A DNA stretch of 53,803 bases from Mageeibacillus sp. UBA6980. GTDB taxonomy: Bacteria > Bacillota > Clostridia > Saccharofermentanales > Saccharofermentanaceae. The position numbers and the translations under genes are program-made. The stretch's first letter is position 1; each line of letters starts with the position of its first letter. The notes beneath the pieces were generated by a model, which searched no databases, was not told the DNA's origin, and was given only the letters and a program-made list of their open reading frames with translations. Shown here piece by piece: positions 32,714 to 40,762 of this stretch. Location: assembly GCA_002450095.1 (NCBI GenBank), contig DJYK01000008.1:25815-79617 (forward strand). Direction: 5' to 3'.

Positions 32714-33898
32714 TTATAAGATGAAGCTCGTCTTTCCTGCCTGAAGGTCACGCCATACAGGAGAGAAGCTCCTTAAATATTCAACTACTTCCTTGACTGA
32801 ACGGATGATGTAATCAGCATCATCATTAGTGATGTCCTCACCTATCGAGAGTCTTAACGAACCGTGTGCGACATCGTGAACCCTGCCGATCGCGAGAAGA
32901 ACGTGACTCGGATCCAGAGATCCTGATGTGCAGGCGCTTCCCGACGATGCGCATATCCCCTTGTCATCGAGGAGCAAAAGCAGCGACTCTCCCTCTATAC
33001 CTTCAAAGCAGAAATTGATATTTCCCGGAAGTCTTCTGTTCCTGTCACCGTTGATATCCGAATGAGGTATCTCATATAGCCCGTTTATGATCCTGTCACG
33101 GATCGGTATAAGATGAGCACTGTTCTTATCTATATCCTTCACGGACTCCGAGAGCGCCTCGGCCATCGCGGCGATCCCGGGAACATTCTCGGTACCCGCT
33201 CTTCTGCCCTTCTCCTGCGCTCCTCCGTCTATGAGATTTCTTACATAGACACCTTTTCTTACATAGAGGAAACCCGTTCCCTTCGGGCCGTGGAATTTAT
33301 GAGCGGACGCAGAGAGCATATCGACATTATCTTCCTTAACATCCACACGGATGTGACCTACGGCCTGAACGGCATCGGTATGGAAAACAACATTATGATC
33401 ACGGCAGATCTTTCCGATCGCCTTTATATCCTGTATTGTCCCGATCTCGTTGTTGGCATACATAACGGTTACGAGAGCCGTATCTTCCCTGATGGCATTC
33501 TCCACTTCCTCCACACGGACAAGGCCGTCCTCGTGAACGTCGAGAAGCGTGATCTCGAACCCTTCCTTCTCAAGCCTGTTAAGTGTATGGAGGACTGCAT
33601 GATGTTCGAACTTCGTTGAGATGATATGCTTCTTTCCCTTACGGGCGCCAAACTCGGCTGCACTTATGATCGCCTGATTGTCCGCTTCACTTCCTCCCGA
33701 AGTGAATATGATCTCGGATGGTTCTGCTCCTATCGCCGATGCCACCTTCGCTCTTGCATCTTCCAGCACTTCTTTGGCCTTCTGTCCGAAGCCGTACAGG
33801 CTCGACGGATTACCGTATGTCTCATTGATAAGGCCCGCCATTACTTCAACGGCAGAAGCACTCATTTTTGTAGTCGCTGCGTTATCTGCGTATATCAT
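32714..33898 (-). CDS. nifS: cysteine desulfurase NifS/IscS
   Basis: A 394-residue class V PLP enzyme that takes sulfur from cysteine as a persulfide, giving alanine. It has YADNAATTKMS at the N-terminus, EIIFTSGGSEADNQAI, the PLP lysine in ASAHKFHGPKG (about residue 201) and the catalytic loop GICASSGSACTSGS (active Cys near 327). It supplies IscU and probably MnmA, MoaD-type carriers and FdhD-type sulfurtransferases. First gene of the nifS-iscU-mccB-cysK-metN-metI operon, with the Rrf2-type operator on its promoter. Confidence 0.96.
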   Translation of the reverse strand: MIYADNAATTKMSASAVEVMAGLINETYGNPSSLYGFGQKAKEVLEDARAKVASAIGAEPSEIIFTSGGSEADNQAIISAAEFGARKGKKHIISTKFEHHAVLHTLNRLEKEGFEITLLDVHEDGLVRVEEVENAIREDTALVTVMYANNEIGTIQDIKAIGKICRDHNVVFHTDAVQAVGHIRVDVKEDNVDMLSASAHKFHGPKGTGFLYVRKGVYVRNLIDGGAQEKGRRAGTENVPGIAAMAEALSESVKDIDKNSAHLIPIRDRIINGLYEIPHSDINGDRNRRLPGNINFCFEGIEGESLLLLLDDKGICASSGSACTSGSLDPSHVLLAIGRVHDVAHGSLRLSIGEDITNDDADYIIRSVKEVVEYLRSFSPVWRDLQAGKTSFIL

Positions 33899-33929
33899 TT
33901 CCTACCTCGTGTCAAAATATTACGCTGTT

Positions 33930-33963
33930 ATATTATGACTATTAACCTACTATGTCAATAGGT
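33930..33963 (-). promoter_or_regulatory. nifS operon promoter with 19-bp Rrf2-type operator
   Basis: The minus strand has TTGACA (33953-33958), a 17-base spacer and TAATAT (33930-33935), an excellent sigma-A promoter. The 19-mer ACCTACTATGTCAATAGGT (33945-33963) covers the -35 box and is identical to the one at the metQ promoter. The divergent Rrf2 gene 62 bp away is the obvious candidate for the binding protein. Confidence 0.8.
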
Positions 33964-33968
33964 TGTTG

Positions 33969-33998
33969 TTGATTTACCTATCAACCATTAGGTATAAT
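33969..33998 (+). promoter_or_regulatory. rrf2 promoter with related operator in the spacer
   Basis: TTGATT (33969-33974) is followed by an 18-base spacer and TATAAT (33993-33998). The spacer contains ACCTATCAACCATTAGGT (33976-33993), an inverted repeat with the same ACCTA/TAGGT arms as the operators at nifS and metQ. The arms are separated by 8 bases instead of 9. Autoregulation is likely. Confidence 0.7.
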
Positions 33999-34024
33999 AG
34001 GTGTAAATAATAGGAGGAATAATA

Positions 34025-34420
34025 ATGATCTCAACAAGAGGAAGATATGCATTAAGAGTAATGATAGATCTGGCGCAGAATGATAACGGAAGTTTTATTC
34101 CGCTCAAAGATATAGCCGAGAGGCAGCAGATATCCAAAAAGTATCTTGAGATAATAGTCAAAGATATGGTCTCGGGAGGTCTCGTTAAAGGAGCCAGCGG
34201 TAAAGGAGGCGGTTATAAGCTTACCAGAAAACCCGATAAATATACTGTCGGTGAGATAATCGAGCTTATGGAAGGATCCCTCTCACCTGTCGCATGTCTG
34301 GCAGATGATGATTATGACTGTCCCCGCGTAAAAGAATGCCTCACTCTTCCGATGTGGAAAGAATTCGACGAGCTCGTTCACGACTTCTTCTATAAAAGGA
34401 AACTCAGCGATCTTTACTGA
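34025..34420 (+). CDS. Rrf2-family transcriptional regulator with three Cys (IscR-like)
   Basis: A 131-residue Rrf2 regulator. The winged helix-turn-helix takes up residues 1-70 (MISTRGRYALRVMIDLA, IPLKDIAERQQISKKYLEII, GGGYKLTR). Three cysteines at 91, 99 and 105 in the dimerisation/sensor loop give C-x7-C-x5-C, close to the IscR cluster-binding pattern and unlike CymR, which lacks it. It may sense iron-sulfur status or redox. It is divergent from nifS, with TAGGAGGA as ribosome site. It is the likely binder of the ACCTA-N8/9-TAGGT operators at three promoters in the window. Confidence 0.9.
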   Translation: MISTRGRYALRVMIDLAQNDNGSFIPLKDIAERQQISKKYLEIIVKDMVSGGLVKGASGKGGGYKLTRKPDKYTVGEIIELMEGSLSPVACLADDDYDCPRVKECLTLPMWKEFDELVHDFFYKRKLSDLY

Positions 34421-35032
34421 TCACTTATAATCATCTACATCGAATCTACGATCACGGAAATAGAAGTCACGGTCTTCTTCCGTGATCTTTCTTATTACGC
34501 GGCAGGGATTTCCGACTGCGATCGAATCATCCGGAAGGTCCTTTGTTACGACACTTCCCGCTCCTATAACGACATTATTGCCGATTGTAACGCCCGGCAG
34601 TATACAGGTATTACCGCCGATCCAGACATTGTCGCCTATCGTTATATCGATTCCGTATTCATAACCGCTGTTGCGGGAATCCGGATGGATCGGATGCCCT
34701 GCAGTATAGATCGCAACATTAGGCGCGATCTGAGCATTCTTGCCGATCCTGACCTTACCGACGTCAAGAATAACAAGATTATAGTTGGCGAAGAAATTCT
34801 CGCCTACTTCTATGTTATATCCGTAATCACAATGAAAAGGACTTTCGATATTAATACTATCACCGGTCTTACCGAGGATATTCTTGATCAGTTTATCCTT
34901 ACCTTCGGTATCATCAGGCGACAGCGCATTATATTCATGTATCTTCATCTTACAGGCCATGTGCTCTTGAGGCAGGCCGTCCATCCAAGCCTTATAGGGA
35001 AGATTATTAAGCATTCTCTGTTTATGATTCAT
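34421..35032 (-). CDS. maltose/galactoside O-acetyltransferase-like hexapeptide protein
   Basis: A 203-residue acetyl-CoA-dependent sugar O-acetyltransferase of the Maa/LacA family. The N-terminal Mac segment (ML.NLPYKAWMDGLPQEHMACK) is followed by a left-handed beta-helix of hexapeptide repeats (about 75-190). It carries the catalytic His in YTAGHPIHPDSRNSGYEYG and GDNVWIGGNTCILPGVTIG. Ribosome site GGAGG precedes ATG. The gene is convergent with rrf2 and their stop codons abut with no gap, leaving no room for a terminator. Confidence 0.92.
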   Translation of the reverse strand: MNHKQRMLNNLPYKAWMDGLPQEHMACKMKIHEYNALSPDDTEGKDKLIKNILGKTGDSINIESPFHCDYGYNIEVGENFFANYNLVILDVGKVRIGKNAQIAPNVAIYTAGHPIHPDSRNSGYEYGIDITIGDNVWIGGNTCILPGVTIGNNVVIGAGSVVTKDLPDDSIAVGNPCRVIRKITEEDRDFYFRDRRFDVDDYK

Positions 35033-35065
35033 AAAGGCCTCCCGGGGTCTGTCCCCCTATCTGTA

Positions 35066-35096
35066 TAAAAAAGAAGCACCACTACTGTGATGCTTC
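35066..35096 (-). terminator. terminator of tRNA-Gly
   Basis: On the minus strand GAAGCATCAC pairs with GTGGTGCTTC (one G-U) around an AGTA loop and is followed by six or more T. It lies just past the CCA end of tRNA-Gly. It also separates the tRNA from the acetyltransferase gene. Confidence 0.85.
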
Positions 35097-35105
35097 CTGA
35101 TTACC

Positions 35106-35179
35106 TGGAGCGGGTGATGGGAATCGAACCCACGTGGTCAGCTTGGAAGGCTGAAGTTCTACCATTGAACTACACCCGC
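35106..35179 (-). tRNA. tRNA-Gly (anticodon TCC)
   Basis: The minus strand folds into a full cloverleaf: acceptor GCGGGTG pairs with CACCCGC, D-arm GTTCAATGGTAGAAC, anticodon loop CTTCCAA giving TCC, T-arm GTGGGTTCGATTCCCAT and an encoded CCA end after discriminator T. A promoter lies upstream and a terminator downstream, so it is a single-gene unit. Confidence 0.97.
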
Positions 35180-35208
35180 ATAATGCTTGTGTCGCAAAAC
35201 GCTTCGCT

Positions 35209-35238
35209 ATTATACAACACAAGTTTTCAAATGTCCAA
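35209..35238 (-). promoter_or_regulatory. promoter of tRNA-Gly
   Basis: Minus-strand TTGGAC (35233-35238), 18-base spacer, TATAAT (35209-35214), about 30 bases before the tRNA start. Confidence 0.65.
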
Positions 35239-35244
35239 CACTAA

Positions 35245-35676
35245 TTAAACAGGTGAAGCGGAAAGGTATGTAGCCGAAATATAGAACCCGTCGCTTGTCT
35301 TATACCAATCGGAATCCGTGACTGCAACCACCTGAACCTGCTGATTGCGTGTAAGTGTTCCGACGATGTCATATTCTGTGGAAGGACCCTTTCTTACTCT
35401 TAAGAACTCGCCTTCGGATACATTCGCATACATAAGAGTGGGATCAACAGTTGTCTCACTCCATGTAACTGCAATATCGCTCGACGGCAGAGGTCCCGAA
35501 TATACGGGGATCGTTGTGGTCGGAGTGGTCGTAGTCTCCACGGGAATAGGTGTAGGCGTTAATTCAACAAATGATGTTTCTGCGGGTTTGTCTTCCTGTT
35601 TACAAGCCGCAAAAGCCGCGATAACGGACATGGCGCAAAAAACTGAAACAATTCTCTTAATATCGCTCTTCTTCAC
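35245..35676 (-). CDS. SH3-domain lipoprotein
   Basis: A 143-residue exported lipoprotein. The signal peptide MKKSDIKRIVSVFCAMSV leads to a lipobox AFAAC. A Pro/Thr-rich linker follows (about 35-60; many TPTP and TTTT repeats), then a bacterial SH3b domain (about 75-140) with VSEGEFLRVRKGPSTEYDIVG, a fold that usually binds cell-wall peptides. GTG at 35676 is chosen because GGAGG lies 8 bases upstream; a TTG two codons earlier is too close to it. Function beyond wall binding unknown. Confidence 0.85.
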   Translation of the reverse strand: MKKSDIKRIVSVFCAMSVIAAFAACKQEDKPAETSFVELTPTPIPVETTTTPTTTIPVYSGPLPSSDIAVTWSETTVDPTLMYANVSEGEFLRVRKGPSTEYDIVGTLTRNQQVQVVAVTDSDWYKTSDGFYISATYLSASPV

Positions 35677-35739
35677 GGTCAAAGCCTCCGATAAAAATCT
35701 AATCTAATTATATACTATTTTTCTTTTATACAAATAATT

Positions 35740-36327
35740 TTATTTTTCATTCGCGTTAAGCAGATAAAAAGCTTCATGGTCTTCCCACCTGCCGTTAATA
35801 TGCATATAGGAGATCCTTCTTCCCTCATGCTTAAAACCGCATCTTTTGATAAGAGACAAAGATCGCTCGTTATTCGGAAGGATAAATGCTTCTATCCTGT
35901 GTATCTTCATAACATCCATGATCATACGGCAGCTCTCCGTCACCGCTTCGGTCATATAACCTTGAGATGTCTCATTCTCGTCCAGATGATATCCGATCGA
36001 ACAGCTCATCATTCCGCCGTAAGCAAAGTTAAAGAACGATACCCTGCCGAGTATCTTCCCTGGTTCCCCCTTGCGCGTTATATAGAGAGGCACAAGACGG
36101 CCGTGGATATACTCGTTGGCATCGTATTTAAGGTATTCCTTCTGGACTCTTACGGTAAAGTAATCATCAGAATGCGTCTGCGACCACTTTCGGTGAAACT
36201 CCCTGTTGCGCTTAAGATAATCAGCCACTTTATCGGCACAGGAACGTTTAAGGACCGACAGTCTTAATCTGTCCGTCTCCATCGCAAACAGCTCATATGC
36301 CTTTAATCTGTCCTCTACCACATACAT
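35740..36327 (-). CDS. GNAT acetyltransferase, RimJ/RimL type
   Basis: A 195-residue acetyltransferase of the RimJ/L group, which modifies N-terminal or antibiotic amino groups. Features are TDRLRLSVLKRSCADKVADYL, GRVSFFNFAYGGMMSCSIGYHLDENETSQGYMTEAV in the fold core (acetyl-CoA loop), and NERSLSLIKRCGFKHEGR at the end. The start overlaps the stop of the small membrane protein gene upstream (TGATG), so the two are translationally coupled. Substrate unknown. Confidence 0.9.
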   Translation of the reverse strand: MYVVEDRLKAYELFAMETDRLRLSVLKRSCADKVADYLKRNREFHRKWSQTHSDDYFTVRVQKEYLKYDANEYIHGRLVPLYITRKGEPGKILGRVSFFNFAYGGMMSCSIGYHLDENETSQGYMTEAVTESCRMIMDVMKIHRIEAFILPNNERSLSLIKRCGFKHEGRRISYMHINGRWEDHEAFYLLNANEK

Positions 36328-36728
36328 CAGTTATTCGAGACCCTTATAAAAATATCGACCAGGCAGAAAAACGCGAACAGACCGAACATTCCAAAAAGAA
36401 TGTACCCGGCACCCATATAGTATACATTTTCTGGATCCACCCCGTATATCGCGACTCTGTTCTTAAACTGTTCCATCTTGTCGATCAGGGCAAAATAACC
36501 GATACCCGATGCGATTACGCCTATAATATCCGAGATTATAAACTGCCTTCGGAACGACATTATGAAATAAACCGCCAGAAAGACCAAGACCGTCACACCT
36601 CCGAACGATGTAAAGACAATCGAATAATAGGGGTCCTCCCCCGTTCCTGTCATAACACACGGAGTAAAGATCAATATACCGCAGCCAACCGCCAACACGT
36701 TAGTCAACAAACTTGAAACATCTTCCAT
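36327..36728 (-). CDS. small membrane protein of unknown function
   Basis: A 133-residue protein with four predicted membrane helices (about residues 5-22, 30-52, 60-78 and 100-128) and short loops. No family recognised. GAGG with GTGGG precedes the start. It overlaps the GNAT acetyltransferase gene, which suggests a shared role or simply shared transcription. Confidence 0.65.
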   Translation of the reverse strand: MEDVSSLLTNVLAVGCGILIFTPCVMTGTGEDPYYSIVFTSFGGVTVLVFLAVYFIMSFRRQFIISDIIGVIASGIGYFALIDKMEQFKNRVAIYGVDPENVYYMGAGYILFGMFGLFAFFCLVDIFIRVSNN

Positions 36729-36915
36729 CCCACAGACCTCAAAAACAAAATATACTTATAATTAGCCCAACAAGCCGGTAAAAATCAAGGAAACTGTTAT
36801 ATGATAACACTTCATAACACCAAACGGTATCGGATTGTTGAAATGCTTTTTTCTCTTTCTCAATTCTAGACAATATGTAATGACCCCCGATTTGCAGGCT
36901 GACTGCCAGAACGAC

Positions 36916-36944
36916 TTGACTTTGAACGGCCTTACAAATATAAT
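36916..36944 (+). promoter_or_regulatory. promoter of the tRNA-His/tRNA-Gln unit
   Basis: TTGACT (36916-36921), 17-base spacer, TATAAT (36939-36944), 22 bases before tRNA-His. The rest of 36729-36915 shows no gene; it holds a perfect short palindrome, TGTTAT-ATG-ATAACA (36795-36809). Confidence 0.75.
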
Positions 36945-36965
36945 CGTAAAGCTGATCATACACAT

Positions 36966-37043
36966 GGTGGGATTAGTTCAGCTGGTTAGAGCGCCAGTTT
37001 GTGGCACTGGAAGTCATGGGTTCGAATCCCATATCCCACCCCA
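36966..37043 (+). tRNA. tRNA-His (anticodon GTG)
   Basis: Acceptor GTGGGAT pairs with ATCCCAC. The extra 5' G (36966) opposite C73 is the tRNA-His hallmark. The D-arm GTTCAGCTGGTTAGAGC, anticodon loop with GTG, T-arm TGGGTTCGAATCCCA and an encoded CCA are all present. It is followed by tRNA-Gln 21 bases later. Confidence 0.97.
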
Positions 37044-37064
37044 CTTATTTCTTAACCCTGTCAC

Positions 37065-37138
37065 TGGGGTGTCGCCAAGGGGTAAGGCACGGGTCTTTGA
37101 CTCCCGTATCGTAGGTTCAAATCCTGCCACCCCAGCCA
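37065..37138 (+). tRNA. tRNA-Gln (anticodon TTG)
   Basis: Acceptor TGGGGTG pairs with CACCCCA. The D-arm is GCCAAGGGGTAAGGC, the anticodon stem CGGGT/ATCCC-type encloses TTG, T-arm TAGGTTCAAATCCTG, discriminator G and encoded CCA. Co-transcribed with tRNA-His. It is a substrate of MnmA. Confidence 0.97.
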
Positions 37139-37147
37139 ATCAGAATT

Positions 37148-37181
37148 AAAACTCCCGGATATCCTCCGGGAGTTTTGTTTT
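37148..37181 (+). terminator. terminator of the tRNA-His/tRNA-Gln unit
   Basis: A 12-bp perfect stem, AAAACTCCCGGA with its complement, encloses a 5-base loop and is followed by GTTTT. It starts 10 bases after tRNA-Gln. The A-rich 5' flank lets it work also for the convergent gene ending at 37180. Confidence 0.9.
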
Positions 37182-38139
37182 ACATAAGATCTATATGTTC
37201 GCCGTTAAGCTCGGAATCACCGCCGTAACTTATATATGCGAACCCGGTATTGGGATAATTATTAATCCTGAACTCACAATCGCCATCCACCATAATGTAT
37301 AAAGTATAGAAGGCTCCCTCCAACTGTCCTTCGAACTTCGGATATGTATCATGATAAACGTTATTGATCAGTTCGATCACCGAGTCATCATCAAGATGCT
37401 CCGTGTTTACCATGATCCCGTCTACCCCATACTGCGTTCTTTCAAACAAAGCCTCATAATCGTCCCCATCCCTGTAATCTCCGAAATAGATACTCTCGAT
37501 GCGCACACTGATGTGATACCCATCGGGAAGATCATAGACATCGTCAAGATATGCCTCGAATGCCTCCTTGTAATCCGGATTCATCTGAACAAAAACAGAT
37601 GGTAAGGTATCGACAAATCCATCCGAAGAGATAACCTCATAATTGATGTGTTCAGGAAGAACCGGAGACGTTACGGTATAAGAACCGTCATCATAATCAA
37701 GAACTTTGATGTCGGCTTCATCCGCTACTTTCTCACCGTACTTATCCGTAAGATAATCCGTGATATCCGCACGTACTTCGCGAAGCCTCTTACTCTTTTT
37801 GATCTCAAAGGAGAAGCCGGCTATAAGGATCCCGGCAACGATGCAGGAGACCAAAGCAACGGTTATGATCTTAAGCCTCTTGTGCTTTCTTATATAAAGC
37901 ACCCCGAAAAACAATTGATACACAAAACAAACAGGATAAACCGGAATAAAGCAAAGCCATAAAAAACAATTGGCAACCGCTTCAAATCCGTAGATATAAG
38001 GACCGCCGAACAGACCTGCCATGACCCCGCGTACCCCGTATTCGATCATGGCAATAAACGGAATGTAGCTTATGAAGAATATTACCGTACCGATAATACC
38101 GAACACCTTTTTAATTGTTGATCTATTGTCAGAAGCCAT
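37180..38139 (-). CDS. membrane-anchored protein of unknown function
   Basis: A 319-residue protein. Three to four membrane helices occupy the N-terminal 120 residues (about 10-42, 50-82 and 92-112). An acidic extracytoplasmic domain of about 200 residues follows, with many Asp and Tyr and a predicted alternation of strands. No family is recognised. The ribosome site is GAGGTGAT. The stop abuts a bidirectional terminator. No operon partners. Confidence 0.65.
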   Translation of the reverse strand: MASDNRSTIKKVFGIIGTVIFFISYIPFIAMIEYGVRGVMAGLFGGPYIYGFEAVANCFLWLCFIPVYPVCFVYQLFFGVLYIRKHKRLKIITVALVSCIVAGILIAGFSFEIKKSKRLREVRADITDYLTDKYGEKVADEADIKVLDYDDGSYTVTSPVLPEHINYEVISSDGFVDTLPSVFVQMNPDYKEAFEAYLDDVYDLPDGYHISVRIESIYFGDYRDGDDYEALFERTQYGVDGIMVNTEHLDDDSVIELINNVYHDTYPKFEGQLEGAFYTLYIMVDGDCEFRINNYPNTGFAYISYGGDSELNGEHIDLM

Positions 38140-38237
38140 ATATTATCACCTCGTTACCGTGATAATACAACAATTATTTTGATAGTCAAAGTATTTATGT
38201 CAAATTCCTTTAATTTGCCTCATTTTTCACAGTTTCC

Positions 38238-38266
38238 TTGATTTAATGGAAGTATTAACTTATAAT
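38238..38266 (+). promoter_or_regulatory. promoter of tRNA-Lys
   Basis: TTGATT (38238-38243), 17-base spacer, TATAAT (38261-38266), 21 bases before the tRNA 5' end. Confidence 0.75.
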
Positions 38267-38287
38267 TCAAAGGCTCAAAGAGCAAAT

Positions 38288-38363
38288 GATCCATTAGCTC
38301 AGCCGGTAGAGCACTTGACTTTTAATCAAGGGGCCTGGGGTTCAAACCCCCAATGGATCACCA
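38288..38363 (+). tRNA. tRNA-Lys (anticodon TTT)
   Basis: Acceptor GATCCAT pairs with ATGGATC, D-arm GCTCAGCCGGTAGAGC, anticodon loop CTTTTAA giving TTT, T-arm GGGGTTCAAACCCCC, discriminator A and encoded CCA. Single-gene unit with its own promoter and terminator. It is an MnmA substrate. Confidence 0.97.
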
Positions 38364-38374
38364 AAAGCATATAA

Positions 38375-38418
38375 CACCCCTCTTGGTCGCGGATAGCACT
38401 GCCAAGAGGGGTTCTTTA
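38375..38418 (+). terminator. terminator of tRNA-Lys
   Basis: CCCCTCTTGG (38377-38386) pairs perfectly with CCAAGAGGGG (38402-38411) around a 15-base loop and is followed by TTCTTT. It lies 13 bases after the tRNA. Confidence 0.85.
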
Positions 38419-38452
38419 CTCAGAAGACGGATATATGCAGAAGTTCCGGATC

Positions 38453-39019
38453 CTATTCCGGATCATCCTCACAGATCATAGGCCAAACCACCATATCATA
38501 TTCAACTTCACCCCACGAATCAGAATGCTCATCATAGCGTTGAGTGTAATCTTCGACACACTCGCCGCCGATTACGCTTACTTCGATCAATGCGTCATCA
38601 AACATAATGCGGGCATCCCCGTAATTGAAAGCAACACCGGTAATCTCATCACCTTTTGGCAAAGAAACCTCAAAGCTTATCGTCATAGCGTCGGCATCGA
38701 CTTCAATCTCATTCGAATCTAACACAACGGGATCGTTACCCTCCGTATAAACCGTCAGACGATCACGGGAAGGTATCTGTTCTTCTCTAAAGTAATAACG
38801 TGTTCTGACCGGATATTCACCATCTGACGCATATTCCTCGTCAAACACCAAAGTTACGCGTTCGCCTTCGATAAAAGCGCCTTCAAAACCCAAAATATTA
38901 TCGGGATCGCACTTGAAGATCTCATCACCGTATGCACTCGCATCGGAAGAAGACCCTGAACACCCCGATAAAACAACACCCAGAACCAGCACCGGCAATA
39001 ACAGAACATCTTTCCTCAT
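38453..39019 (-). CDS. lipoprotein of unknown function
   Basis: A 188-residue lipoprotein. The signal peptide MRKDVLLLPVLVLGVV leads to a lipobox VLSGC (Cys20), followed by a Ser-rich linker. The mature part is acidic and looks beta-rich. No family is recognised. AAGGAG precedes ATG. It lies downstream of the EAL gene on the same strand, 60 bp away, and could be co-transcribed with it. Confidence 0.7.
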   Translation of the reverse strand: MRKDVLLLPVLVLGVVLSGCSGSSSDASAYGDEIFKCDPDNILGFEGAFIEGERVTLVFDEEYASDGEYPVRTRYYFREEQIPSRDRLTVYTEGNDPVVLDSNEIEVDADAMTISFEVSLPKGDEITGVAFNYGDARIMFDDALIEVSVIGGECVEDYTQRYDEHSDSWGEVEYDMVVWPMICEDDPE

Positions 39020-39079
39020 ATAAGAAAACTCCTTTTCCCTATGCTCTTAAGACGGGATCTGTATCGCCTTGGTCACATA

Positions 39080-40696
39080 TTATCTGTTATTTTCTACCAA
39101 AGTCGCCGAACCGTAAGCCTTCAGAGGGCGCCCGTTCTCATCGTATTCGGTGGTATATCTCACGTGAAAAGGAATACGGTCAGATGTCAAAGGTATAATC
39201 GCCTCCAACTCTCCTACTCCGTCTTCCAATTGCTTCATCCAATCCATATACAGATCGTAATAATCCATAGGGAAAAGGCCGCTGTCGAACACGGGCTGAG
39301 GATAATTCTCTATCAATTCAGGCAGTCCCAGATCTCTCATACATCTGAAGCAAGGTCTCATCCTATGAGTCGATATCTCGTACTCCCATGCATAAGTATT
39401 GTTCTGTTCGCTCGCGATCCTGAACTTCTTCTCGCTCTCCTCCAGGGCTTCATAACGCCTTCTGTCTGCAGTAATATTGCGGACCATTCCGTAGAACAGA
39501 TATCTGTCATCTGCCTGTCCTATCATTCTTATATAACTTCTGATGAGGACTTTCTCTTCCCCGCATATCTTCGAACAGATATCACGCCGGTATTCGCATG
39601 TAACCTCGTCTTCTGTTCTGATCGCGAGATCGAGTGCATCTTTGAAAATGGCCTTACTGTCCTGATCCAATGAATCAAGAAGATCGATATCCAGCATTTC
39701 CTTGGCAGTCAGGTTCATGCCGATCTCTTTAATATACTTCTCATTGACCCTGACAAACTCTGCCTTACCGTCTTTGTAAGTAATGATAGCCGCGGGGCCG
39801 ACCATGTTGTTAAAAAGCAGCGTCTCCATCGATTTAGGATCCCAGAACCTTCCGGATTTGATCGTATATGTCAGTTCGGAATCACTCGACAGAGGCTCAT
39901 GATCGAGCACATTAAGCTTACTGATAAAATCAGGCTCATCCAACGGCTTGGAGTAATAATATCCCTGAATATAATTGCAGCCGATGCTCTTCATATATTC
40001 GGCCTGTTCCCTGGTCTCAACTCCCTCGGCAACCACCGGCGTATTGAGCCACTTGGTCATCTGAACTATGGAGCTTAATATCGCTCCGCCTCTGCCGCCG
40101 ATATCGCCGCTTAGAAAATTCAGGTCGAGCTTGATCACATCGACATTAAGGTCTTTAAGTATATTCAAAGAAGAGTATCCGCTTCCGAAGTCATCCATCT
40201 CGACCTTATAACCCAATTCATGGAACTTAGCGAGAACATCCGTCATAAGCTCCATTCCGCCGATTGCAGATGTCTCGGTAATCTCAATGTGGATATACTT
40301 TACGGGGATATCGTATTCCTTTCTTATAGCTTCGACCTGCTCGACATAATCGTGATTATATACGTCATAACGGGACATATTAACGGAGATCGGAACGACC
40401 GGTACCCCTTCGTCGATACATTTTCTCAGAAACTTGCAGACATTCTCACAGACCACAAGATCCGCGCTGAACACCAGATCATTCTTCTCAAAGAACGGGA
40501 TGAAATCCGCCGGCATCTGAAGACCGTACAAAGGATGCTTAAGACGCATCAGCGCCTCGGCTCCGATCATCCTTCCTGTAACGTGATTTACTTTGGGCTG
40601 GTAAACATTATAGATATAACCGTAATTAACGGCTTCATCAAAGAAAGCGATCACTTCCCGCTCGGTCATCTTTCTCTCAGCGTTAGTGTCAGACAT
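39080..40696 (-). CDS. c-di-GMP phosphodiesterase (EAL) with C-terminal PAS-like domains
   Basis: A 538-residue protein. The EAL domain is N-terminal (about residues 8-250) with the catalytic motifs EALMR, the Asn in ISVNMS, EITET, DDFGSGYSSL with metal-binding Asp-Asp, KLD and VAEGVET, so it should hydrolyse c-di-GMP. From about 270 there are two PAS-like sensor regions, the second with a FRIASEQNNTYAWEYEI start. The order EAL-PAS is the reverse of the more common PAS-EAL. ATG at 40696 follows GGGGTG; a TTG at 40711 is a poor start. It may oppose the GGDEF protein at 11348. Confidence 0.9.
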   Translation of the reverse strand: MSDTNAERKMTEREVIAFFDEAVNYGYIYNVYQPKVNHVTGRMIGAEALMRLKHPLYGLQMPADFIPFFEKNDLVFSADLVVCENVCKFLRKCIDEGVPVVPISVNMSRYDVYNHDYVEQVEAIRKEYDIPVKYIHIEITETSAIGGMELMTDVLAKFHELGYKVEMDDFGSGYSSLNILKDLNVDVIKLDLNFLSGDIGGRGGAILSSIVQMTKWLNTPVVAEGVETREQAEYMKSIGCNYIQGYYYSKPLDEPDFISKLNVLDHEPLSSDSELTYTIKSGRFWDPKSMETLLFNNMVGPAAIITYKDGKAEFVRVNEKYIKEIGMNLTAKEMLDIDLLDSLDQDSKAIFKDALDLAIRTEDEVTCEYRRDICSKICGEEKVLIRSYIRMIGQADDRYLFYGMVRNITADRRRYEALEESEKKFRIASEQNNTYAWEYEISTHRMRPCFRCMRDLGLPELIENYPQPVFDSGLFPMDYYDLYMDWMKQLEDGVGELEAIIPLTSDRIPFHVRYTTEYDENGRPLKAYGSATLVENNR

Positions 40697-40762
40697 AAGG
40701 GCACCCCACAATCGCGCTTTTTATCATTATACAGGAAGATGCTGCGTTAAACTGTTAAAACA

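Noticed and set aside
36739..36963. 74-residue minus-strand ORF (and an overlapping 67-residue frame)
   Set aside because: It has no ribosome site, overlaps the strong tRNA-His promoter in antisense, and has no recognisable domain.
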